A DNA stretch of 64,000 nt from Opitutales bacterium UBA5694 (lineage in GTDB: Bacteria > Verrucomicrobiota > Verrucomicrobiia > Opitutales > Opitutaceae): contig DIHO01000006.1 of NCBI GenBank assembly GCA_002420185.1, positions 50,347 through 114,346 on the forward strand, in the 5' to 3' direction. The position numbers and the translations under genes are program-made. The notes beneath the pieces were generated by a model, which did no database searches, was not told the origin of the DNA, and worked only from the letters and a program-made list of their open reading frames with translations. Positions 36,655 through 46,817 of the stretch are shown piece after piece. Position 1 is the first letter of the stretch. The number at the start of each line of letters is the position of its first letter.

Positions 36655-38115
36655 ATGACCTCGAAATATCTTTTTCCTCACGCCAAATTCATTCTCAGCT
36701 TTTTAACGGCCGCGATGCTAACTGCTACCGAATCCTCGGCGGGCCAACACCAGTCGGATCGAAAGCCCAACATAATTCTCGTTTTCATCGACGACATGGG
36801 CTGGGGAGACTTTTCTTGCTTTGGCAATACAGAGGCCGAAACTCCAAATGTTGACCGGCTAGCTCAAGAAGGAATCGCGTTCGAACAGTTTTATGTAAAC
36901 TCACCTATATGCTCGCCGTCACGCGTAGCGATTTCGACCGGTCAATACCCTCAACGATGGGGAATTACGTCTTATCTCAACAACCGTAAGTCGAATTCTG
37001 CTCGTGGTGTTCGTGATTGGCTCGACCTCAGCGCTCCCATGCTCGCCCGTTTTCTCCACGAAGATGGTTACGCCACGGGACATTTTGGGAAATGGCACAT
37101 GGGTGGACAACGCGATGTGCATGAGGCTCCCTTGATCACAGATTACGGATTCGACGAATCCATCACCAACTTCGAAGGGCTGGGAGCCCGCGTCCTTCCC
37201 CTAAAATACTCTCCAGGTACTCAGCAACCCCTACCACACAATCTGGGTTCCGACACCCTCGGGCACGGTCCGGTTGTTTGGCACGATCGAGCTTTTATTA
37301 CCGAAACATTTACCGAAGCTGCTGTCGCCTTTGCCAAAGTTGCGGCTTCCAGAAACCAACCCTTCTACCTCAATCTCTGGCCCGACGACGTTCACACACC
37401 CCTGCATCCCCCTCTTCATAAATGGGGTGATGGCAGCAAACGCCATCTCTACCTCCAAGTTTTGGAAACCATGGACACGCAACTTGGCACATTGTTTGAT
37501 CTTATCCATAATGATAAAAACCTTCGATACAACACCCTCATTGCCGTTTGCTCGGACAATGGACCCGAGGTGGGCTTCGGATCCGCCGGTCACTTGCGGG
37601 GGCACAAAGCAACCTTGTTTGAAGGGGGCATCCGTTCTTCGCTCATTATCTGGGCACCTGGACGGATGGATAAGGAAGTTCAGGGCACGCGGAACTCTAG
37701 CTCGATTTTCTCTGCGATAGATCTCGTCCCATCGCTGCTGTCTTTCGCAGATGTCGAAACCCGTGTGACGTTCGATGGAGAGAACCTCGAAGAGACTCTT
37801 TTAGGGAAAAGTAAGGCATCCCGATCCCAGCCGCTTTATTTCAGACGCCCGCCTGATCGTGAGAACTTCCGGCACTACAAGGGTCTTCCGGACCTTGCGG
37901 TTCGCGATGGAAAATGGAAACTTTTTTGCGACTACGATGGTGCGAATCCAATACTCTATGATCTCTCAAAGGATCCTACCGAAACCACCAACATCACATC
38001 GAACAACGACAACATAGTTAAAAGATTGGTGGCACAACTACTACAATGGAATGCGTCTATGCCAGCTGACAACGGTCCCGAGCTCGGTCGTTCGGCCCGA
38101 GCCGGCAAAAAGTAA
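36655..38115 (+). CDS. Sulfatase, S1 formylglycine-dependent, exported
   Basis: Residues ~1-35 from ATG 36655 form a signal peptide with a hydrophobic core (FILSFLTAAMLTATES). The catalytic N-terminus follows: PNIILVFIDDMGWGDFSC with the Ca-binding acids. The formylglycine motif CSPSR stands in NSPICSPSRVAISTGQYPQR, then GKWHMGG and a late metal site in VCSDNGPEVGF and GHKATLFEGGI. The whole S1 length is present (486 residues). The enzyme needs a maturase to turn the Cys into formylglycine; none is encoded here. Its target is a sulfated glycan, unspecified. It stands alone. A 21-residue upstream extension from 36592 is less likely. Confidence 0.92.
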   Translation: MTSKYLFPHAKFILSFLTAAMLTATESSAGQHQSDRKPNIILVFIDDMGWGDFSCFGNTEAETPNVDRLAQEGIAFEQFYVNSPICSPSRVAISTGQYPQRWGITSYLNNRKSNSARGVRDWLDLSAPMLARFLHEDGYATGHFGKWHMGGQRDVHEAPLITDYGFDESITNFEGLGARVLPLKYSPGTQQPLPHNLGSDTLGHGPVVWHDRAFITETFTEAAVAFAKVAASRNQPFYLNLWPDDVHTPLHPPLHKWGDGSKRHLYLQVLETMDTQLGTLFDLIHNDKNLRYNTLIAVCSDNGPEVGFGSAGHLRGHKATLFEGGIRSSLIIWAPGRMDKEVQGTRNSSSIFSAIDLVPSLLSFADVETRVTFDGENLEETLLGKSKASRSQPLYFRRPPDRENFRHYKGLPDLAVRDGKWKLFCDYDGANPILYDLSKDPTETTNITSNNDNIVKRLVAQLLQWNASMPADNGPELGRSARAGKK

Positions 38116-38421
38116 AGGCATCCTAACTGTTGAAACATTTTTGGAACCTCTCAATATCACCCAGTGTTTATCTCAGTATCAAACGGAAATTCCGAAAACG
38201 TGGCCCACAAAAGCGTTGAGCAGTTCAAAGCCGATTTTAAACCAAAATTCCCGTGATCTCAGGGCACATGAATTCCAGATTTTTCCTAACAACTGATTCC
38301 GTTGCTTGAATAGTCACGGTCGCGTCGATACTCAGATGGAATTTGGTATTTACTGGACGAAAACGCAGAATCTTCCAGCTAGTGGATTGCAACAAACATT
38401 TTTTTAGATTTTCCATAGAGC
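38116..38421. other. Gap before the ThuA/PVC-dehydrogenase pair
   Basis: About 306 bases with no gene that I can support. From about here rightward the base composition and codon use become more A+T-rich than in the first 38 kb, judged by eye. Confidence 0.35.
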
Positions 38422-39411
38422 ATGGTGAGAGTATTTATTTGGTTTTTTATTTTTAGTGCTTTTGTAGTTTCAATGTTGGCGTCTGATCCGCAAAGGATTG
38501 TTTTTTTGACAGGGGACGAGGAGTATCGGTCAGAGGAGTCAATGCCTATGCTGGCAAAAATTCTTCGTCGAGATTTTGGCTTTCATGTTTCGGTTGGGTT
38601 TTCGCTGGATGAAAATGGATCTGTTGATCCCAATGCCGCGTCTTCATTGACAAGGACGGAAGAGTTAAAGGACGCGGACTTGATGGTGCTGTTTTTGCGT
38701 TTCCGCCGGCCTGACGAAGCCTCGTTTCAGCACATCCTCGACTATCTCAAATCGGGCAAACCCGTGGTCGGTTTTCGTACGTCAACCCACGCATTTCGTT
38801 TTGCTAAGGGGTCTCAGTATTCCAATTGGGGCTATCAGGACGACCCCACCTTCATCCACAGCTTTGCTGGCGGTGATTTGATACGTGAACTTTTAGGTCA
38901 GAAATGGATCACACACCATGGTCACTTTTCGGACGGGTACAGAACCCTGACCAGCGTTACGATTGATTCTGCAGCGGAGGAACATCCAATTCTTAGGGGT
39001 TTGGAAAGGTTTGAAGCGTATTCATGGCTTTATCACGTTGAGGGGGGTGGTGATACACTTGCAGGTGATCCTCAATTTTTGCTAAACGGAAAATCCCTGC
39101 AGTCAAACAAGGAAGATCGGGGGCTATTGAATAGATATCCTATTTCTAATCCAGTAGCTTGGACAAAAACGCATAGCCACGGGTTTAGCTATGCTCGAGT
39201 GTTCATGACAACATTGGGCCATCCCTATGACTTCAAAATACCGATGATGCGCCGTTTTGCCTTACAAGGGATTCTATGGGCCCTTTCTTGTGAGGATCTA
39301 ATACCATCTAATGGTGTGAATACAGAAATTGACGGAGTGTATAAACCAAACAATTCTGGTTTCGGAGATAAATACAAAAAGGGTCTAAAGCCGGATGGCC
39401 TTTTTGAGTAG
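38422..39411 (+). CDS. ThuA-like protein, exported
   Basis: A signal peptide (MVRVFIWFFIFSAFVVSMLA) leads a 329-residue ThuA-type protein. It has IVFLTGDEEYRSEESMPML as the first strand and loop, DADLMVLFLRFRRP, GKPVVGFRTSTHAF, HPILRGLERFEAYSWLYHV and FMTTLGHPYDF near the end. It is less close to classical ThuA than the lipoprotein at 29317. It is followed 46 nt later by a large PVC-type dehydrogenase/cytochrome gene, and such pairings are common in planctomycetes and Verrucomicrobiota. A shared role in sugar or polyol oxidation is inferred, not shown. Confidence 0.85.
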   Translation: MVRVFIWFFIFSAFVVSMLASDPQRIVFLTGDEEYRSEESMPMLAKILRRDFGFHVSVGFSLDENGSVDPNAASSLTRTEELKDADLMVLFLRFRRPDEASFQHILDYLKSGKPVVGFRTSTHAFRFAKGSQYSNWGYQDDPTFIHSFAGGDLIRELLGQKWITHHGHFSDGYRTLTSVTIDSAAEEHPILRGLERFEAYSWLYHVEGGGDTLAGDPQFLLNGKSLQSNKEDRGLLNRYPISNPVAWTKTHSHGFSYARVFMTTLGHPYDFKIPMMRRFALQGILWALSCEDLIPSNGVNTEIDGVYKPNNSGFGDKYKKGLKPDGLFE

Positions 39412-39457
39412 CTATGGAGCTGCCTTCTAATTTAACAATAACTTGCATTAGTTTAGG

Positions 39458-42400
39458 GTGAAGAGATCCATCTATTTAGCATTAACCATCGCATTTATAC
39501 TCCTATCTCGCGAGGGTCTGGCTCAGCGGATCGAACTTAGCCAGGGAGAAAGGGTGGTTATCGTCGGATCAGGTATGGCCTCTCGAATGACGAAGTTTGG
39601 CCATTTTGAGACCGAAATATATCTGAATTTTCCAGACAAAAATATCCAGATTCGCAACATAGCCGATGAAGGAAATACGCCTGGTTTTCGGCCCCATCCA
39701 GGCCGTCACTACGAGTATCACTTCGCATTTCCAGGTGCGAAAGAGCTCGTTCATGAGTCATTCCGGATCGATACGAAGAGTGAGGGACATTTCGAGTCAC
39801 CTGACCAATGGCTCACCCGACTGAGGGCGGATACTATCATAGCGTTCTTTGGCTATAACTCTTCGTTCGAAGGCGAAGAAGGGCTGGAACGTTACAAGAA
39901 AGAATTCGAGGGCTTTGTGAAGCATACACGTACCCAACGCTACAATGGATACGGACCACCTAAACTTGTGGTCGTCTCACCAACGGCTTTCGAAGAGAAG
40001 CCACGGAATTTCGACGGTCCAGACGGAGAATCAATCAATCGAAATCTGGAACTTTATACCGATGCAATGGCTGTAATCGCATCTAATCATGACGTTCTCT
40101 TCGTGGATGCTTTCAACGCCTCAAAGCAATGGTATGCTGGCAACGATATTTTGACAAATGATGGCGTCTTGCTCAACGGCGTTGGATACCTAAAACTGGC
40201 AAAGTTTCTGTCCGAATCGATTTTCGGGAGCCGATCTATACAGGAAGGTATTCGTGAAAAGATCAACATGGCGGTTAATGAGAAGAATTGGGCATGGCTC
40301 AATAATTTCAAGATTCCCAATGGGGTCCATGTTTATGGTCAGCGCTTCGCTCCCTTCGGTCCGCAAAATTATCCAGACGAGTTGAGGAAGACCGAGGAAA
40401 TGACTGACATTCGCGAGCGAGCTATATGGGCCGCTTTGAAGGGGCAATTTTTTGACATTGAGGCAGAGGACAAGAAAACGCATCCGTTGCCTAATGTGCC
40501 GACAAACTATACATTAAGTGCTAAAAACGGGACTGTCGATTACTTGCCTGGGAGCGATTCGGTATCGAAAATTGATACCGCGGAAGGCTATCGGATGGAG
40601 TTGTTCGCCTCCGAAAAAGAGTTCCCTAATTTGGCCAATCCCAGCCAGATTGCCTTCGACAATCAGGGCCGGCTCTGGGTTGCTACGATGCCGAGCTACC
40701 CCCACTACCAAATTGGAGACCCGAAACCGGCTGACAAGCTATTGATTTTCGAGGATGCTGATAATGACGGCAAAGCGGATAGTCTATGTGTTTTCGCAGA
40801 CGACTTGCACATCCCAATTGGCTTTGAAATCGCACCGGAAGGTGTCTACGTATCCCAAAGCGATAGCCTGGTATTGCTTAAAGACACTGATGGGGATGAT
40901 AAGTACGATGAAAAGGAATACATCTTAAGCGGATTCGACGATCATGACACGCACCACGCGATCAGTGCATTTTCTGTGGATCCATCTGGTGCCATTGTTA
41001 TGGGAGAGGGCTATTTTCTACATAGTAATATAGAGACAATATATGGGCCCGTAAGAGGTTCTTGGGGTGGCTATTTTAGATATGATCCAAGTCGTCGGAA
41101 ATTAGACCGTATCGCCCAGCTGAATATGCCAAACCCGTGGGGAGTTGCGTTCGAAGATTACGGACAGGGCTTTTTCCTCCATACATCAAATCCAACTGTT
41201 AGTTGGCTAACACCGGCTTCTGTGAAACCAATTTACGGATATAATATGTTGGCTCCTCAAATTCTTACGGACAGTTTTGTTCGCCCCACATCGGGCTTAG
41301 AGATTGTATCGAGCGGTCATTTTCCGGACGAGGTTCAAGGCGATCTACTCTTCAATAACACTATCGGATTTTTGGGAGCAAAACAACATGAGTTGGAGGA
41401 AGAAGGGTCAGGTTTTTCCGCAAAATGGCGCCAGAACCTATTTTCTTCTGACGACTTGAATTTTCGACCCGTCGATTTGGAGTTTGCTCCAGATGGTTCC
41501 CTGTATGTCGCCGATTGGCATAACGCGTTGATTGGCCACATGCAGCACAACGCCCGAGATCCTTTACGGGATCACGTTCATGGGAGAATTTACCGGGTCA
41601 CCTACCCGTCTCGACCGTTAATCGAGCCAGCCAAGATTCATGGCGCATCGATTGCTGAGCTACTTGAAGGTTTAAAGCATCCACAGTTGAGAACGCGCTA
41701 CCGGGTTCGGCGTGAATTGCGTGGCCGAGATTCAGATGAGGTTTTGCCAGCATTAAAGTCGTGGGCTGCTCTCCAAAGCGATGAGCGGCTGAAGCTTGAG
41801 GCATTGTGGGTTACTTGGGGTCATAACGCCGTGGATAAAGGTTTGTTGACGGAACTCTTCGCCTCAAAGGATCATCGCATCCGCTGTGCCGTTGTATCTG
41901 TGGCTAGATACAACCTTGACCAGCTTCCTGCCGCTTTGGGAATCATAGATTTTGCGGCCGGGGATACCCACGCTCGCGTTCGATTAGAAGCACTCGTGGC
42001 TGCTTCTTGGTTGCCTGCTGATATAGGATTACCTATCATCGAAAAAGTGAAAAGTATGGGGTTGGATAGCAACGTTGCCCGTTACAGCTACGAGTACGCA
42101 CAAGCGGGACTTTCTGGGCGACCCGTGCACCCAAGTGCTACAGACAAAAATTACCAACATGATGAAGCAGGAGCACAAGACGCGTTTACGAAGCTTGGGA
42201 TGGAAGTTTATTCGCGCGAAGGTTTCTGTGGAACCTGTCATCAGCCAGATGGGAAAGGTTTACCTGAGGCTGGATTTCCGCCCCTAGCAAATACTAGTTG
42301 GGTCACAGGGAATAAAGAAACGCTCATAAAAATTTCCCTCAAAGGCCTTGCAGGACCTATTGAAGTCAATGGCACAATTTATCCGGGACAAGTTCCCATG

Positions 42401-42574
42401 ACTGGTTATGAAAGCCTCGTTAGCGACCGTGAATTGGCTGCTGTATTGAGCTATGTTCGCTCTTCATTCGGAAACAATGCCAGCCCCGTGAGCTCAGCCG
42501 ATATCAAGTTTGTTCGTGAAAAGTACTTAGCTATAAACGGTCCATTAGACGCATCGACGTTAAGTCCAGATTAA
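39458..42574 (+). CDS. PVC-type dehydrogenase with SGNH-like and cytochrome c domains
   Basis: This 1038-residue exported protein starts at GTG 39458 with a signal peptide (LALTIAFILLSREGLAQ). Residues ~25-290 form an SGNH-like domain (GSGMASRMTKFGHFET) without a GDSL serine that I can see. Residues ~360-720 are the propeller of the TIGR02604 putative membrane-bound dehydrogenase type (GYRMELFASEKEFPNLANP, MPSYPHYQIGDPKPADKLL, EDADNDGKADS). A HEAT-like region (~740-890) follows. The C-terminal cytochrome c domain has GFCGTCHQPDGKGLPEAGFP and the distal Met in VPMTGYESL. It is probably periplasmic and linked to electron transfer. Natural substrates of this family are not established. Confidence 0.88.
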   Translation: MKRSIYLALTIAFILLSREGLAQRIELSQGERVVIVGSGMASRMTKFGHFETEIYLNFPDKNIQIRNIADEGNTPGFRPHPGRHYEYHFAFPGAKELVHESFRIDTKSEGHFESPDQWLTRLRADTIIAFFGYNSSFEGEEGLERYKKEFEGFVKHTRTQRYNGYGPPKLVVVSPTAFEEKPRNFDGPDGESINRNLELYTDAMAVIASNHDVLFVDAFNASKQWYAGNDILTNDGVLLNGVGYLKLAKFLSESIFGSRSIQEGIREKINMAVNEKNWAWLNNFKIPNGVHVYGQRFAPFGPQNYPDELRKTEEMTDIRERAIWAALKGQFFDIEAEDKKTHPLPNVPTNYTLSAKNGTVDYLPGSDSVSKIDTAEGYRMELFASEKEFPNLANPSQIAFDNQGRLWVATMPSYPHYQIGDPKPADKLLIFEDADNDGKADSLCVFADDLHIPIGFEIAPEGVYVSQSDSLVLLKDTDGDDKYDEKEYILSGFDDHDTHHAISAFSVDPSGAIVMGEGYFLHSNIETIYGPVRGSWGGYFRYDPSRRKLDRIAQLNMPNPWGVAFEDYGQGFFLHTSNPTVSWLTPASVKPIYGYNMLAPQILTDSFVRPTSGLEIVSSGHFPDEVQGDLLFNNTIGFLGAKQHELEEEGSGFSAKWRQNLFSSDDLNFRPVDLEFAPDGSLYVADWHNALIGHMQHNARDPLRDHVHGRIYRVTYPSRPLIEPAKIHGASIAELLEGLKHPQLRTRYRVRRELRGRDSDEVLPALKSWAALQSDERLKLEALWVTWGHNAVDKGLLTELFASKDHRIRCAVVSVARYNLDQLPAALGIIDFAAGDTHARVRLEALVAASWLPADIGLPIIEKVKSMGLDSNVARYSYEYAQAGLSGRPVHPSATDKNYQHDEAGAQDAFTKLGMEVYSREGFCGTCHQPDGKGLPEAGFPPLANTSWVTGNKETLIKISLKGLAGPIEVNGTIYPGQVPMTGYESLVSDRELAAVLSYVRSSFGNNASPVSSADIKFVREKYLAINGPLDASTLSPD

Positions 42575-42650
42575 CTAACATTAATTTTAACTTCTCTTTT
42601 TTAATACTGGATTTTTTCCTCGACTAGATTGGAAAGGTCAGTCGTTCAAA

Positions 42651-42795
42651 TGGGGCCGTCCATCAGAGCCAAACCGACGATCTATTCAATTTTATTATAT
42701 GTAGTTGCTATTATCGTACATTTATTTTCCTCGCAATTCGCCTTTTTCAGATGTTTACAAAAACCTAAGGAACGATAGCCGAACCGCCGAAACAA
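42651..42795 (-). repeat. Degenerate tRNA-Thr 3' half plus shared arm (oldest copy)
   Basis: 42651-42690 resembles the 3' end of the tRNA-Thr gene at 61872-61947 in the same orientation, from the CCA end through the T arm into the anticodon stem, with several mismatches (T-arm core AAACCGACGA). To its right, about 100 bp (GTAGTTG, then AATTCGC, then TTACAAAAA) is also found, diverged, at 46860-46960. The tRNA-like part followed by a shared arm is what a tyrosine-recombinase att site leaves behind. It is more eroded than the 46818 copy. Confidence 0.6.
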
Positions 42796-42947
42796 TTATG
42801 GGTTTTCCGTTTCCCATGGAATCAATAATTTGGAAGAATTCTTTTTACTTTTCAAAGGCCGTTGGTATTGTTAATCCCTGGGCTTCAAATCCAGACCCGA
42901 ATAGCAAGGCACAGTGGTGCGACGGATTAGCTCCGCGGCGAGGCTTT

Positions 42948-44435
42948 TTATCTTGTACTTATGTTGTATAACCTAGTTCCCGTCCGAACAACAATGGAGC
43001 GTTTTCCAACTATTGATCCATAGACTATTGGATCGTCGAATACGTTCGATGCACTATTTGCACGAATTCGGTCCTCCACTTTCGCTATTTCATTTTTGTC
43101 AATGACCCCGTCCTCATTTTCATCGAGGCGACTAAATGATCTTTTCAGGGACGAATGTAACTCCGATAGAGCCACAAGCCCATCACCATCTTGATCAGAA
43201 TTATTTAGCCTATCTACAAAGCTTGGAGACGAAAATGAACTTTCTGGAGGATTTTGAACATAAGATTCTGGATAGGGAGGATTCTCCAGGTCCCACAGAT
43301 AATTCGTTGAAACTTCATCATAATAAGTTGCTCCTTTGATAACTGTCCCGACTCCATTTTTGGAAAAAAATAAAACATTACCATCGACAGCAAATGGAGT
43401 GGCCCAGCAAACATCGGAAAGTTTCTCCTCGAAACGATGTTTTCCATCATACCTGTTCAAACAATGAACAAATCCTCTGCTGTCGACAATGTATACGTTC
43501 TCTTCCCAAACTAATGGGCTAGCATAATTACAAACCGCCTCAGCATTTTCCCAAATTTTTCGATAGGTCCCAAGTTTGGAGTCTTCAGTAAATTCAAGGC
43601 AGAAGGTCCCACTATCCCCTTTTGCTCCAACAAATAATTGGTTATCTGTTACAGTTACAGAAGCCATCGTATTTCCAACAACTTTGTCGTGGCTCCAAAT
43701 AATTGATCCGTCAAAAGCGTCGTATCCGTTGACACTACCATTCGAGCTAACGATTACTTGCCTCCGCCCCTGGAGTTCAGCTACTATCGGGCTTGCCCAA
43801 GAGATCCCCGGTGATCGCTCAGTTTTCCAAAGATTTCTACCAGATTCTTTATCAATAGATAGAAGATAGCTAGGCCCTTGATGTTCCACCAAAACGAAAA
43901 CTGCCCCATCGGTCTGAGCTAATGAAGCTCCCAAACCATGGCCACTGTCAATTTCCCCATAATCTTTAGTTAGCGACCGATGCCATTTAAGGGCTCCTCT
44001 ATGATCAATGGCCAATAAATCACCTCCCTCAAAAAAAGAATAAATTCCATCTTTATCGATTACAGGAGTCGGAGCCGCCCTACTTTCAGCGTACCAAGAC
44101 GAATCCGTTTGGCTCGTTGGAAATTCATACTCCCACCTTACTAGGCCTGTCTTAAGGTCTATTGCCGCGACCACAGAAAGATCCTTATACGGTCCATCTA
44201 CATATGTAATGTAAATGAAATCGTTCCACAACAAAGGTGAAGACTGACCATAACCTCGCGTTTCTATTTGCCACAAAACTCCTTTATCAGGCGACCACTC
44301 CATCGGAACAACAGCCTCTATCGAAGAACCAATTCCACCGTCTCTGAAGCTCGTCCATGCATGGTCCTCAACACCCTCGACCAAAGTTGAAATGGCACTA
44401 ACGAACATTGTAAGCCCTAATGTCACTTTTTTCAT
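42948..44435 (-). CDS. Exported PQQ-like beta-propeller with EF-hands
   Basis: A signal peptide (KKVTLGLTMFVSAISTLVEG) leads a 495-residue protein. Residues ~30-400 carry repeated beta-propeller blades of the PQQ/BamB-like kind (SSPLLWNDFIYITYV, AAIDLKTGLVRWEYEF, LLAIDHRGALKWHRS, LSIDKESGRNLWKTE, GYDAFDGSIIWSHD). Near the C-terminus there are two EF-hand calcium loops, DQDGDGLVALSEL and DENEDGVIDKNEI. No catalytic residues can be named. It may be a scaffold or an extracellular binding protein. It faces the ThuA/dehydrogenase pair across the old tRNA-like repeat. Confidence 0.82.
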   Translation of the reverse strand: MKKVTLGLTMFVSAISTLVEGVEDHAWTSFRDGGIGSSIEAVVPMEWSPDKGVLWQIETRGYGQSSPLLWNDFIYITYVDGPYKDLSVVAAIDLKTGLVRWEYEFPTSQTDSSWYAESRAAPTPVIDKDGIYSFFEGGDLLAIDHRGALKWHRSLTKDYGEIDSGHGLGASLAQTDGAVFVLVEHQGPSYLLSIDKESGRNLWKTERSPGISWASPIVAELQGRRQVIVSSNGSVNGYDAFDGSIIWSHDKVVGNTMASVTVTDNQLFVGAKGDSGTFCLEFTEDSKLGTYRKIWENAEAVCNYASPLVWEENVYIVDSRGFVHCLNRYDGKHRFEEKLSDVCWATPFAVDGNVLFFSKNGVGTVIKGATYYDEVSTNYLWDLENPPYPESYVQNPPESSFSSPSFVDRLNNSDQDGDGLVALSELHSSLKRSFSRLDENEDGVIDKNEIAKVEDRIRANSASNVFDDPIVYGSIVGKRSIVVRTGTRLYNISTR

Positions 44436-44691
44436 AGTTTTCGTCGCCGATAATTTACGCCAAACCCCTAACCGTACAGAGCATATGTCACTAACCTTGA
44501 CTAAATCTACCCTTAGCCGGACAAATCCAACCCCAGTAAGGCTTAGTTTGAAGCACTAAATCATATTTCGCTTTCACTAGCTATCGACATAATTGAATGC
44601 TTTCGAGCACGCGATGCACCAAGAGATCGGTAGCGGTATGCAACCAGTCACTAAAATTGACCAACGCATACTATCAGGCTAAACGAACTTG

Positions 44692-45069
44692 ATGAGTATG
44701 AATGCTGAAGATAGGAAACCCTATCCAAGACATCTTATTGCGAAACCTAGAGCAACAGCCCTAGTGCCAAGTAAAAATGTGCTAGCATCTTTTTCGGAAA
44801 GGGATGAAGTTGCCGATTTATTGATCGATATCAGCTATGACTTGGAAGTCTTTGCTAAGTCCATCCCCAAGTGGCTAAACAGTTGGTTAATACATTTCTT
44901 ATTAACCGGATCCTCTCCACTTCACATTCAATGCATTACCCTTAAAAAAATTAAGAGCGGAGCCCTTACAGAGCACTTTGTATACCTTACGGAGCAGACA
45001 AATGAGAAAATTCCCGCTATTTTTTTGACTTGGGATCTTTATTTTTTCAAGGTGACTGTTCCCTTCTGA
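44692..45069 (+). CDS. Short hypothetical protein, doubtful
   Basis: A 125-residue frame starting at ATG 44692, 40 nt before the flavodoxin gene and on the same strand. It has a mixed helix-like middle (ERDEVADLLIDISYDLEVFAK) and no signal peptide. I recognise no family. Proximity and strand make cotranscription possible, but the frame could be spurious. The 250 bases to its left hold nothing else I can name. Confidence 0.35.
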   Translation: MSMNAEDRKPYPRHLIAKPRATALVPSKNVLASFSERDEVADLLIDISYDLEVFAKSIPKWLNSWLIHFLLTGSSPLHIQCITLKKIKSGALTEHFVYLTEQTNEKIPAIFLTWDLYFFKVTVPF

Positions 45070-45108
45070 GAAATAGCATTCCCCTATCAAAATCAACTAA
45101 ACAATACT

Positions 45109-45567
45109 ATGGGTAATCACATCGCAGTTTATTATGGAACGATGACTGGAAACGCTGAGGATTTAGCTGGAGATACTGTTAACAGACTCACAAAGCTAGG
45201 ATATGCTTCGAAAAGCATAAGTCTAGAGGATCAGAAAGTCGAAGACTTAACAAAATACCCATTCTCTCTCTTTATCGTGAGCACTTGGGGAGACGGAGAA
45301 CCACCCGAGGACGCATACGATTTTTGGGAAAGTCTCGATGAGGGAAACCATAATCTCGAAGCCTTAAACTATGCGATTATGGGCTTGGGCGACGAATCTT
45401 ACGAAGAATTCAATGCTTTTGCTCGAAATCTAGACAAGCGTTTAACCGACTTTGGAGGTAAGAGACACGGAGAAAGAGTTGAAGCAGACGTATTTTACGA
45501 TGACGCATACGAGAAATGGTTCTCAGAAGTAATAAAAAATATTACTTCAATGACGCTTAATTCCTAG
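45109..45567 (+). CDS. Flavodoxin domain protein
   Basis: The 152-residue protein is a free-standing FMN-binding flavodoxin-like electron carrier, close to the MioC/sulfite-reductase flavodoxin type. The phosphate loop is YYGTMTGNAEDLA. The isoalloxazine loops are STWGDGEPPEDA and MGLGDESYEEFNAFA, with the acidic surface usual for such proteins. No reductase partner is fused or adjacent. It is cytoplasmic. The start at ATG 45109 is natural. Confidence 0.9.
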   Translation: MGNHIAVYYGTMTGNAEDLAGDTVNRLTKLGYASKSISLEDQKVEDLTKYPFSLFIVSTWGDGEPPEDAYDFWESLDEGNHNLEALNYAIMGLGDESYEEFNAFARNLDKRLTDFGGKRHGERVEADVFYDDAYEKWFSEVIKNITSMTLNS

Positions 45568-45784
45568 AATTAGTCTTCCTGTAAGCTTGAGCCCATTCCC
45601 ATATGGTTCAAAAAGATAGCTTGTTAGCCTAGAAAAATAGCAAACAACATCCAGCCTGTAAATTTACTGCTGTAGTTGTTTTCTTATACATGTACCAATT
45701 ACAGAGGCCCTAATGGAAATTTTTCCAAACGTAGCCAAACTGCAGACGGGTGCATTCGATATGCTACTGCCAAATTCCTCAGAT

Positions 45785-46084
45785 AACGGTCAAACAAACC
45801 TCCCCGCTCACTAACCAGCTTGGGGTTGTCCTCGAGCATCTCGTGGGCTATCCTCTTCAATTCAACGAGTTGATCAGAAGTTAATTCTTTGGCGAGGGCG
45901 TCTCTTTTTCAGGACCTTCTTTATCTCTATTGGCCGGAGCAATTTTGAACCAAATCTAGGATCTGATGTGGCCCTGAAGGACGGCTTAGCCGTTGTCCTA
46001 CAACACTCCAAGGTTGTACTGACTTTGGGCAAAGTCTGCCCAGCGATTCTTGCAAACCACTTTGCCGCTTGCTCCCAATCTTGA
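45785..46084 (-). pseudogene. Sel1-repeat protein, decayed
   Basis: On the minus strand from 46084, QDWEQAAKWFARIA is followed (after a frame change) by AQSQYNLGVL, TAG, DNG, TAA, AVLQ and IWFKIAPANRDKE. This is a Sel1 repeat with stops in place of the usual Tyr and Glu codons. The C-terminal Sel1 tail LTSDQLVELKRIAHEM follows in another frame, then EDNPKLVSE. It is a disrupted homologue of the intact Sel1 gene at 46154, which lies head-to-head with it. Confidence 0.7.
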
Positions 46085-46153
46085 TTAATAACTCTCCAAG
46101 GATTGGTTGAAATACTTTGCTATCTTGTCAGGTCCGAGCTAAATCCTTAACCT

Positions 46154-46603
46154 ATGAAATATATGATTCCAATCATTATTATAGTAGTGGCTTTTTTCGA
46201 AGGTAGCGTTCGTCTCGGGGCCAACGACGGTGCTAATGATTTTATTGCGCCGGTTCTTGCAGCGGCAAATAACGGAAATGCAACTGCCCAAGCTTTGGTA
46301 GGCACGATGTACTATTACGGGTATGGATTGAACCAGGATTACAAAAAAGCTCTTTTATGGTATAAGTTAGCAGCCGAATTGGGAGAGGTCTCAGCCCAAG
46401 CAACACTGGGCCGGATGTACTATCTTGGTCACGCTGTCCGCCAGGATCTTGTTCAGGCTCATAAATGGTACGATATTGCATCGGTAAATGGACACGAGGA
46501 TGCGGGAAGCTACAGGCATAGAGTGTCGGAAAAAATGTCTCATGATCAAATCATCGAAGCCCAAGAATTAGCCGCTTCCTGGATTTACAAATTCAAAAAC
46601 TAG
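46154..46603 (+). CDS. Sel1-repeat exported protein
   Basis: A short signal peptide (MKYMIPIIIIVVAFFEGSV) leads two to three Sel1/TPR-like repeats: NATAQALVGTMYYYGYGLNQDYKKALLWYKLAAELGE, then SAQATLGRMYYLGHAVRQDLVQAHKWYDIAS. The tail DQIIEAQELA is typical. It is 149 residues long, probably periplasmic and a protein-interaction module. Its partner is unknown. Two related fragments on the opposite strand lie nearby (45785-46084 and 47021-47100). Confidence 0.88.
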   Translation: MKYMIPIIIIVVAFFEGSVRLGANDGANDFIAPVLAAANNGNATAQALVGTMYYYGYGLNQDYKKALLWYKLAAELGEVSAQATLGRMYYLGHAVRQDLVQAHKWYDIASVNGHEDAGSYRHRVSEKMSHDQIIEAQELAASWIYKFKN

Positions 46604-46817
46604 ATTCTCAGGCCTTCACTGCGGTTCCAACAAGTTGCGACTAGCTATCTATGTGAGCCGACAAACAAGAATAACTAAGCGTAAATGCTATTTGGATACG
46701 TTTTATTCTCTAAATCCCCAAAGCAACATTTTTTTCCCTCGCACACTGGCAAGGACGAACGGCATGAAGGCTTTATTGGAAAACCTTATCCCAGCCTCCG
46801 CCTAGCAAAGGTTTTAA

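Noticed and set aside
44692..45069. Second gene of a flavodoxin operon
   Set aside because: Not fully rejected, but there is no family signal; kept only as a low-confidence entry.
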